This document shows, piece by piece, positions 57,913-64,000 of a stretch of 64,000 nucleotides of DNA. A program made the position numbers and the translations under genes. Numbering within the stretch: position 1 is the first letter of the stretch; every line of letters begins with the position of its first letter. This stretch comes from Streptomyces sp. R41. GTDB lineage: Bacteria > Actinomycetota > Actinomycetes > Streptomycetales > Streptomycetaceae. The DNA lies in contig NZ_CP163443.1 in NCBI RefSeq assembly GCF_041053055.1, forward strand, positions 3,844,001 to 3,908,000, in the 5' to 3' direction. The notes under the pieces were generated by a model. The model was not told the origin of the DNA. It made no database searches and saw only the letters and a list, made by a program, of their open reading frames with translations.

Positions 57913-59520
57913 GTGGTGACCTTGGACGTACGGCCTCAGCTGCTCGACGCACTCTCCGCCCTGCGCGACCGTGTCGCCGCCGCACGCTTCCCGCTGCCCC
58001 TGGCGGGGGCTCCACGCGCGCGCGCCAACCGCGACGAACTGCTCGCACAGCTCGACGACTATTTGGTGCCCCGGTTGAGAGAACCCGAAGCACCCCTCCT
58101 CGTCGTCATCGGAGGGTCCACCGGCGCGGGCAAGTCGACCCTCGTCAACTCGCTTGTGGGGCGCCGGGTCAGCGAGGCGGGTGTGCTGCGGCCGACGACC
58201 CGTACACCGGTGCTGGTGTGCCATCCGGAGGACCATCACTGGTTCAGCGGAATGCGGGTGCTGCCCGACCTCACGCGCGTGTGGGTGCCCCATCAGGAGC
58301 CCGGCGACGACCTCCCCCCGCTCGCCGAACGCGGGGAGCGGGTGCTGCGTATCGAGACCGCCGACACACTCCCCCGCGGCCTCACCCTCCTCGACGCCCC
58401 CGACATCGACTCCCTGGTCGCCGACAACAGGGTCCTCGCCGCCGAACTGATCTGCGCGGCCGACATCTGGGTCATGGTCACCACGGCCGCCCGGTACGCC
58501 GACGCCGTGCCGTGGCATCTGCTGCGTACGGCCAAGGAGCACAAGGCGACCCTGGTCACCGTGCTCGACCGGGTGCCGCACCAGGTGGTGTCCGAGGTCT
58601 CACGGCAGTACGGCGCCCTGCTCACCAAGGCCGGACTCGGCCACGTGCCCCGCTTCACCGTGCCCGAGCTGCCCGAGTCCGCGTGGGGCGGCGGCCTGCT
58701 GCCCGCGACCGCCGTCGCACCGCTGCGTACGTGGCTCGTGCACCAGGCACAGGACCCGGGAGCCCGGCAGGAGGCGATGGCTCGTACGGCCTACGGGGTT
58801 CTCGATTCGCTGAAGGCGCGGATGCCCGAGCTGGCCAGCGCGGCCGCCGCACAGTACGCGGCCGCCCTGCGGCTCACGGCCGCCGTCGACGGGGCGTACG
58901 ACAGCGAGCACACGCGCGTGAAGGGGCGTTTGCAGGCCGGCGCCGTGCTCTCCGGCGACGCGCTCAAGCGCTGGCGCGCCTATCCCCTCGACTGCAGCGC
59001 CGGCGAGCTGCTCGACGCGCTCGTCGAGAGCCTGAGCGCCCTGCTGCTGTGCGCGGTCACGGCGGCCGACGAGCGCGTGCACGAGGCATGGCGGCGCGAA
59101 CCGGCCGCGGGCGCTCCAGGGCTGACGGACCGTGATCCGACGCTGGAGAGCGCCGAGCACCGCATCGGGATGGCCGTACGACGCTGGCGGCGCGTCCTGG
59201 AGGAGTACGCCGAGGAGGAGGTGCGCGGCCTCGACAAGAGCATCGCGCCCGATCCCGAAGTGGTGGCCGCGCTGGTCGCCACCGCGCTCCTGGGCGGCCG
59301 CCGGGCGCGGACGGCGGGCGAGGGGCTGGCCGAGCGGATCGGGGCGCACGGTGCGCTGCGGCTGCGCGACCGGGGCGGCCGACTGCTGACGGGCTACCTC
59401 GACAAAGCCCTGCACACCGAGCGCGAACGCCTTCTCGCGCCGCTGGACGCACTCGACGTCCATCCCGAACCCCAGGCCGAACTCATCGCCGCGCTGTCCG
59501 TACTGCAGAAGGAGAGGTGA
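57913..59520 (+). CDS. Dynamin-like / YfjP-type GTPase, first of a pair
   Basis: 535 residues from GTG 57913 (ATG 57874 is an alternative). After an N-terminal helical part ([20 protein letters not shown]) comes a GTPase domain: P-loop [20 protein letters not shown], switch region [20 protein letters not shown], and G3 [24 protein letters not shown] stands where NKxD is expected, so the G4 motif is degenerate (DRVP). A long helical C-terminal half follows. No membrane helix. The last 4 bp overlap the second GTPase gene (GTGA), indicating that the two proteins work together, as bacterial dynamin pairs do. Confidence 0.88.
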   Translation: MVTLDVRPQLLDALSALRDRVAAARFPLPLAGAPRARANRDELLAQLDDYLVPRLREPEAPLLVVIGGSTGAGKSTLVNSLVGRRVSEAGVLRPTTRTPVLVCHPEDHHWFSGMRVLPDLTRVWVPHQEPGDDLPPLAERGERVLRIETADTLPRGLTLLDAPDIDSLVADNRVLAAELICAADIWVMVTTAARYADAVPWHLLRTAKEHKATLVTVLDRVPHQVVSEVSRQYGALLTKAGLGHVPRFTVPELPESAWGGGLLPATAVAPLRTWLVHQAQDPGARQEAMARTAYGVLDSLKARMPELASAAAAQYAAALRLTAAVDGAYDSEHTRVKGRLQAGAVLSGDALKRWRAYPLDCSAGELLDALVESLSALLLCAVTAADERVHEAWRREPAAGAPGLTDRDPTLESAEHRIGMAVRRWRRVLEEYAEEEVRGLDKSIAPDPEVVAALVATALLGGRRARTAGEGLAERIGAHGALRLRDRGGRLLTGYLDKALHTERERLLAPLDALDVHPEPQAELIAALSVLQKER

Positions 59521-61538
59521 CCGCGGTGACTGCCGTCACAGATCGCACGGATCACGCCGACCGTCCCGGAGACGACCACCCTGAGGACGGCCTCTCCAAG
59601 GACGCCTCCGACGCCTCCGACGCCTGCTCCGAAGGGGGCACTTGCGAAGTGAACACCTCCGAAGAGGGCACTTCCGAAAATGGCCTCCCCGGGGAGGCGA
59701 CTTCCGAGGACCAGCCCCAGGAGGGCACCGGGGACAGCGAGCCCTGCGAAGAGGGCCCCCCTGAGAGCGCCGCCTCCGGCGACAGACACGCGCGCGTGGA
59801 GGACGATGACACGGCCGCGCGTGCGGAGGGCGGAACCGTCTGGGACGACGGTCTCATCGCGCGGCGCGTCTCCGAGACGGCAGGCGGGCAGGAGGCGCCC
59901 GTGATGGAGATCAAGCCTCTAGTACAAGGCCCGCCGGCCCCCCTCGCGTACGACGGACCGCTGCGCTCACGACTGGACGCGCTCCGCGAACTGGTGGGCC
60001 TGTCGCGCACCCGGCTCGACAGCAGGACACTCGCCGAGGCGGGCCGGGTGCTCGACGAGGCGGCGGCGCGCCGCAAGCACTCGGGGCAGCACACCGTCGT
60101 CGCCATCGCCGGAGCCACCGGAAGCGGCAAGTCGCAGCTCTTCAACGCGCTCGCCGGCGTGGCCATTTCGGAGACCGGTGTCCGCAGGCCGACCACCGCC
60201 GCGCCCATCGCGTGCAGTTGGAGCGACGGCGCAGCGACACTCATCGACCGGCTCGGCATCCCCGGTCGGCTGCGCAGGCGTCCGCTGCAGAGCCCGGAGG
60301 CGGAGGCGCAACTGCGCGGCCTCGTCCTGATCGACCTGCCCGACCACGACTCCGCGGCCGTCCAGCACCGCGAACAGGTGGACCGCGTCCTGGCGCTCGT
60401 CGACGCGGTCATCTGGGTCGTGGATCCGGAGAAGTACGCCGACGCCGTCCTCCACGAGCGCTATCTGCGGCCCCTGGCCGGGCACGCGGAGGTCATGTTC
60501 ATCGTGCTCAATCAGGTGGACCGACTGCCCGGGGAGGCCGCTCACCAGGTCCTCGACGATCTGCGGCGACTGCTCGACGAGGACGGGATCGCGCTCGGCG
60601 AGTACGGCGAACCGGGCGCGACCGTGCTCGCACTGTCCGCGCTCACCGGGGACGGCGTCGGCGAACTGCGCGAGTCCCTCGGCCAGTTCGTGGCCGAGCG
60701 AGGTGCCGCCGCACGTCGAATTTCGGCCGATCTCGACGCGGCCGCGGCGCGGCTGCGGCCCATCTACGCGACCGGGCGGCGCGTCGGGCTCAGTGAGGAG
60801 GCGCGCGACGATTTCGCGGACCGGCTCGCGGACGCGGTGGGTGCCGTCGCGGCCGGCGAGGCGGCCGAGCGCGCGTGGCTCCGCAACGCCAACCGCGCCT
60901 GCGGGACTCCCTGGCTGCGGCTGTGGCGCTGGTGCCAGGACCGGCGTGAACCCCCGACCGGCCGCCTGCCCGTACGGGCCCCCGCGGACGAGGAGGCCAC
61001 GGCACGCCAGCGCGTCGAACAGGCCGTACGCACGGTCGCGGACCGGGCGGTGTACGGGCTCCCCGCACCCTGGGCGCAGGCGGTGCGCGAGGCGGCCGTA
61101 CGCGGGTCGCAGGGGCTGCCCGAGGCGCTGGACGAGATGACGGCACGCGCCGTGACCCCGGCGGGGCGTCCACCGCGGCCCGGCTGGTGGCCGGTCGCCG
61201 TACTGGCGCAGGCCTCGATGACGATCCTCCAAGTGATCGGCGGGCTCTGGCTGCTGGGCCAGATCATCGGGATCACGTCACCGAATCTCGGGGTGCCGGT
61301 GCTGCTGATGGTGGCGGGCATCATCGGCGGTCCGGCCGTCGAGTGGAGCAGCAGGATGGCGGCGCGCGGACCCGCACGACGCTACGGGCTCGAAGCGGAA
61401 CGACGGTTGCGCGAGGCCGCCGCCGGGTGCGGGAGGGCGCGCGTACTGGATCCCGTGGCCTCGGAGCTGCTGCGCTACCGGGAGGTGCGAGAGCAGTACG
61501 GGCGGGTCACGGGGGCGGCGTCGGCGCCCGTCGGGTGA
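59517..61538 (+). CDS. Dynamin-like / YfjP-type GTPase with C-terminal membrane anchor
   Basis: 673 residues from GTG 59517. The first 130 residues are acidic and repetitive ([34 protein letters not shown]), probably disordered. The GTPase domain follows: [52 protein letters not shown] and [14 protein letters not shown] with an intact N-x-x-D G4 motif. Helical middle (about 420-560). Two membrane helices near 590-635 ([40 protein letters not shown]) and a basic tail. Likely remodels or tethers membrane with the upstream partner. Confidence 0.9.
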   Translation: MTAVTAVTDRTDHADRPGDDHPEDGLSKDASDASDACSEGGTCEVNTSEEGTSENGLPGEATSEDQPQEGTGDSEPCEEGPPESAASGDRHARVEDDDTAARAEGGTVWDDGLIARRVSETAGGQEAPVMEIKPLVQGPPAPLAYDGPLRSRLDALRELVGLSRTRLDSRTLAEAGRVLDEAAARRKHSGQHTVVAIAGATGSGKSQLFNALAGVAISETGVRRPTTAAPIACSWSDGAATLIDRLGIPGRLRRRPLQSPEAEAQLRGLVLIDLPDHDSAAVQHREQVDRVLALVDAVIWVVDPEKYADAVLHERYLRPLAGHAEVMFIVLNQVDRLPGEAAHQVLDDLRRLLDEDGIALGEYGEPGATVLALSALTGDGVGELRESLGQFVAERGAAARRISADLDAAAARLRPIYATGRRVGLSEEARDDFADRLADAVGAVAAGEAAERAWLRNANRACGTPWLRLWRWCQDRREPPTGRLPVRAPADEEATARQRVEQAVRTVADRAVYGLPAPWAQAVREAAVRGSQGLPEALDEMTARAVTPAGRPPRPGWWPVAVLAQASMTILQVIGGLWLLGQIIGITSPNLGVPVLLMVAGIIGGPAVEWSSRMAARGPARRYGLEAERRLREAAAGCGRARVLDPVASELLRYREVREQYGRVTGAASAPVG

Positions 61539-61544
61539 CGCGGT

Positions 61545-61553
61545 TATCCACAA
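61545..61553. promoter_or_regulatory. Consensus DnaA box upstream of ssbB
   Basis: TTATCCACA, a perfect match to the classical DnaA box, lies between the GTPase operon stop (61538) and ssbB (61673). Only one copy is seen in this gap, so it is a possible regulatory DnaA site and not an origin. Confidence 0.5.
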
Positions 61554-61672
61554 CCGGCCGGTAGCCCACAGCGCTCAGCGGGCTCGGCCCGGCGAAGGCA
61601 GTCTGAACTCGCGGCGATCGCAGCGCATGCGGTCGCCGCGACAGACGCATTCGTACGGGAGAGGGGTTCGGG

Positions 61673-62143
61673 ATGAACGAGACGATGGTGTGCGTGGTGG
61701 GGAACGTCGCGACGCAGCCGGTGTACCGGGAGCTGTCGACGGGAGCGTCGACGAGGTTTCGGCTGGCCGTGACGTCGCGCTACTGGGATCGCGAGAAGAG
61801 CGAGTGGACCGACGGACACACCAACTTCTTCACGGTCTGGGCCAGGAGGGCTCTCGCGACGAATGCGGGGGCGTCGCTGTCGGTGGGCGATCCGGTTGTC
61901 GTGCACGGCCGGCTGAAGGTGCGCACGGAAACGCGCGACGGCCAGAGCTGGACCTCGGCGGACGTCGACGCGGCGGCGATCGGACACGATCTCTCGCGAG
62001 GCACGTCCGCCTTCCGACGAGCGTCCAAGGGGGACATCGGATCGGCTCCGACACCTCAGCCGGAGCCCAGTTGGGAAACGGAGCCACAGGCTGATCCCGA
62101 TACTGCCTCCCAACAGCGGCCCGAGCCCGCCGGAGTGACGTGA
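61673..62143 (+). CDS. ssbB: Single-stranded DNA-binding protein SsbB
   Basis: 156 residues, the length of the Streptomyces paralogue SsbB. The OB fold is complete: ETMVCVVGNVATQPVYRELS, RFRLAVTSRYWDREKSEWTD, TNFFTVWARRALATNAGASL, SVGDPVVVHGRLKVRTETRD and SADVDAAAIGHDLSRGTSAF. The short tail (residues 125-156) is Pro/Glu/Gln-rich and ends PEPAGVT, lacking the acidic DDDxPF tip of SsbA that recruits replication partners. In S. coelicolor SsbB works in chromosome segregation during sporulation rather than in bulk replication. A DnaA box lies upstream and an AT-rich inverted repeat downstream. Confidence 0.92.
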   Translation: MNETMVCVVGNVATQPVYRELSTGASTRFRLAVTSRYWDREKSEWTDGHTNFFTVWARRALATNAGASLSVGDPVVVHGRLKVRTETRDGQSWTSADVDAAAIGHDLSRGTSAFRRASKGDIGSAPTPQPEPSWETEPQADPDTASQQRPEPAGVT

Positions 62144-62175
62144 TGTCAGGGACGTCCACGTCCTGACCGAACTGC

Positions 62176-62227
62176 GGCTTATCGACAAATGCGTTGTGAA
62201 CGGTCCCCATGGATTTGTCGATAAGCC
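62176..62227. promoter_or_regulatory. 15-bp perfect AT-rich inverted repeat downstream of ssbB
   Basis: GGCTTATCGACAAAT (62176-62190) and its exact complement ATTTGTCGATAAGCC (62213-62227) flank a 22-nt spacer. It starts 32 bp after the ssbB stop. It has no T-run and is AT-rich, unlike the GC-rich terminators elsewhere in the window. It could be a protein-binding site, a terminator, or a scar of a mobile element. Confidence 0.7.
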
Positions 62228-62402
62228 CAGCTCACAGCTGTGTGAGCGATAACGATTCCGAGTCGGATCGGTTATCGGATGACATGTCTGGGGAGCGTGG
62301 TGCGCCGCGTCTTTAGGATGCCGGGCATAGCTCTCGGGGCTTCTGATTCTGCTGGCGGGACCGTCCCCCCATGTCAACGGGTCCTGCACGAAGGGGAATT
62401 CT

Positions 62403-63812
62403 GTGTTTTCTGCGTTCTCTGCGTTGTCCGCGCGCAGGCGAGGTGCCGCCCGCCTCGCCGCCGCGACGTTGGTGTCGGGGCTCGTCGCAGCGGGGGCGAT
62501 CGCCGCCGCCGGTACGGCCGTTGCCGACGAGACCCCGCAGAGCCTGGGCGGTGCGACCGCCACCATAGGTGACCTGAAGACGTACGGGTCCGCGGTCATC
62601 CATGACAACGGCGAGGACTCGTGGGTGTCCGCCGGACTCTTCGAGATGTCCGTCGACAACGGCGGCATGCTGCAGACCTACTGCATCGACATCCACAACC
62701 CGACGCAGCGGGACGCCAAGTACCAGGAGACCTCCTGGAGCGGTACGTCGCTGAGCGGCAACAAGGACGCGGGCAAGATCCGCTGGATGCTGCAGAACTC
62801 CTACCCGCAGGTGAACGACCTCGCGGCGCTCGCCGAGAAGGCCGGCGCCGCCGGCCTCACCGAGAAGGACGCGGCGGCCGGCACTCAGGTGGCCATCTGG
62901 CGGTACTCGGACGGCGCCGACGTGGACGCGGTGGACCCGCAGGCGGAGAAGCTGGCGGACTATCTGCAGAAGAGCGCGCGGAATCTGGCGGAGCCCAAGG
63001 CCTCGTTGGCCCTCGACCCGGCCGCGGTCTCCGGTCACGCCGGCGAGAAGCTCGGCCCGGTCACGGTGCACACCAACGCGGACAGTGTGACGGTGACGCC
63101 GCCCTCGGACGCCACCGCCGGCGGGGTGAAGATCGTCGACAAGGACGGCAAGGCGATCACCTCCGCGGCCGACGGCAGCCGGCTCTACTTCGACGTGCCG
63201 AAGGACACCGCGGACGGTTCGGCATCGCTGACCGTGCAGGCGTCCACCACCGTGCCGGTCGGCCGCGCCTTCACCTCGGAGACCCGCAGCCAGACACAGA
63301 TCCTCGCGGGCTCCAGCGAGTCGACGGTCTCCGCGTCGGCGACCGCGAACTGGGCCGAGAAGGGCGCGATACCGGCCCTGTCCGCCGAGAAGAACTGCGC
63401 CAAGGGCGGCGTGGACATCACGGCGGCCAACAAGGGCGACGAGGCGTTCACCTTCGAGCTGATGGGGATCGAGCACACCATCGAGGCGGGCGCGTCCCAG
63501 ACGGTGACCATCCCGCTGCAGGAGGACCAGGCCTACGACTTCACGATCAACGGTCCGAACGGCTTCTCCAAGCGGTTCAAGGGCGTGCTCGACTGCAAGA
63601 CCCAAGGCAGTACGAGCGACATCTCGACCCAGACGGTCAGTGAGCCGAGCCCGGCGACGGTGGGCGGCACCTCCACCGGAGACACCGACCTCGCTGAGAC
63701 CGGCGGCTCCAGCACGACCCCGATCATCGCGGGCATAGCCATCGCCCTCGTGGTGATCGGCGGCGCGGCAGTGCTCTTCGTCCGCAAGAAGCAGGCACGG
63801 GTCCAGGACTGA
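62403..63812 (+). CDS. Thioester-domain (TQXA) surface protein with LAETG sorting signal
   Basis: 469 residues from GTG 62403 (GAAGGGGA upstream). The signal peptide (LAAATLVSGLVAAGAIAAAG, cleaved near TAVADE) is followed by a thioester domain (about 45-200). Cys94 in TYCIDIHNPT and Gln162 in AGTQVAIWRY are placed to form the internal Cys-Gln thioester used by Gram-positive adhesins for covalent attachment. Ig-like beta domains (about 205-395) precede a Ser/Thr-rich stalk. The C-terminus has the sortase signal LAETG (430-434), a membrane helix (PIIAGIAIALVVIGGAAVLF) and a VRKKQARVQD basic tail. Probably covalently linked to the wall by a class E-type sortase. Confidence 0.93.
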   Translation: MFSAFSALSARRRGAARLAAATLVSGLVAAGAIAAAGTAVADETPQSLGGATATIGDLKTYGSAVIHDNGEDSWVSAGLFEMSVDNGGMLQTYCIDIHNPTQRDAKYQETSWSGTSLSGNKDAGKIRWMLQNSYPQVNDLAALAEKAGAAGLTEKDAAAGTQVAIWRYSDGADVDAVDPQAEKLADYLQKSARNLAEPKASLALDPAAVSGHAGEKLGPVTVHTNADSVTVTPPSDATAGGVKIVDKDGKAITSAADGSRLYFDVPKDTADGSASLTVQASTTVPVGRAFTSETRSQTQILAGSSESTVSASATANWAEKGAIPALSAEKNCAKGGVDITAANKGDEAFTFELMGIEHTIEAGASQTVTIPLQEDQAYDFTINGPNGFSKRFKGVLDCKTQGSTSDISTQTVSEPSPATVGGTSTGDTDLAETGGSSTTPIIAGIAIALVVIGGAAVLFVRKKQARVQD

Positions 63813-63873
63813 ACAACACAGCACCTTGGCAACTCAACAGTGAGTGACCGCACCACGGTGACTCCATGAGCCC

Positions 63874-63909
63874 GCGGCCCCGGCAAGCCCCCCAGGCGTC
63901 CGGGGCCGC
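63874..63909. terminator. Convergent-gene hairpin terminator
   Basis: Arms GCGGCCCCGG (63874-63883) and CCGGGGCCGC (63900-63909) with a 16-nt loop, between the surface protein gene (plus) and the partial minus-strand gene at the right edge. Confidence 0.8.
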
Positions 63910-63941
63910 ACCCATTCCGGCCACCGTCCGCCTGGGGCGGC

Positions 63942-64000
63942 TCAGCCCTTGTCGGACGCGCAGTGCTCGAGGAGTTCGGCGGTCGGGCCGTCGGTCACCC
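63942..64000 (-). CDS. C-terminal end of a gene running off the right edge
   Basis: The minus-strand frame ending with TGA at 63942-63944 reads VTDGPTAELLEHCASDKG at its C-terminus. Only about 18 residues are visible, too few to name a family. A terminator at 63874-63909 supports a gene ending here. Confidence 0.6.
   Translation of the reverse strand, partial: VTDGPTAELLEHCASDKG

Overview
The window is a high-GC actinobacterial chromosome segment, almost certainly Streptomyces. The signs are pervasive G/C third positions, GTG and TTG starts, long GTGA/ATGA-overlapped operons, ECF sigma/anti-sigma pairs, a chitosan-oligosaccharide (csn) operon, SsbB, and many secreted or membrane proteins. 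Long antisense frames are common, as expected at this GC content, and were ignored.

Layout. 0-4.4 kb: two tandem EamA exporters divergent from a MarR regulator, then a flavin monooxygenase divergent from a TetR regulator, each intergenic region carrying clear palindromic operators. 4.5-7.2 kb: a small membrane protein, malQ (4-alpha-glucanotransferase) and a repeat-bearing small protein. 7.4-10.5 kb: a secreted GH84-type beta-N-acetylglucosaminidase with an altered catalytic pair. 10.6-15.1 kb: a tightly overlapped ECF sigma / anti-sigma / ABC exporter operon. 15.2-19.3 kb: HNH endonuclease, MscS channel, a 22-bp x 7 tandem repeat, a membrane protein and a secreted protein. 19.4-26.2 kb: csnR-csnE-csnF-csnG-csnH-csnK, uptake and use of glucosamine oligosaccharides, under a ROK repressor with a palindromic operator. 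26.3-27.7 kb: DUF3995 membrane protein, ECF sigma factor and SRPBCC protein.

27.9-38.9 kb is the most interesting block. It is a seven-gene signalling locus with GlnX-like membrane protein, GlnH-like solute-binding protein, a coiled-coil protein of unknown function, a PknG-type Ser/Thr kinase, a PP2C phosphatase, a von Willebrand A protein and an FHA protein. In mycobacteria GlnX-GlnH-PknG senses extracellular amino acids and controls an FHA protein (GarA). Here the same core is joined to its own phosphatase, reader and VWA protein, and kinase, phosphatase and reader each carry zinc-ribbon modules.

38.9-48 kb: a PCMT-type methyltransferase, truncated haemoglobin GlbO, and an FtsX-like ABC exporter (two giant permeases plus ATPase). 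48-49.5 kb: a gluconate-type GntR regulator followed by the decayed 3' end of a gluconate permease. 49.5-52.3 kb: hypothetical protein, thioesterase, ettA. 52.3-57.6 kb: an accessory patch with a tRNA-Pro 3'-fragment (possible attachment-site scar), a solitary Mrr-N type winged helix protein, a DUF1876 protein, a teichoic-acid type glycerophosphotransferase, an IS701-family transposase remnant and an intact tRNA-Arg(TCT). 57.9-64 kb: two coupled dynamin-like GTPases, ssbB, a thioester-domain/sortase-anchored surface protein, and the 3' end of one more gene at the right edge.

A recurring theme is short tandem-repeat expansion at gene ends, linkers and intergenic regions (18, 36, 30, 22, 21 and 43 bp units), of unknown cause.
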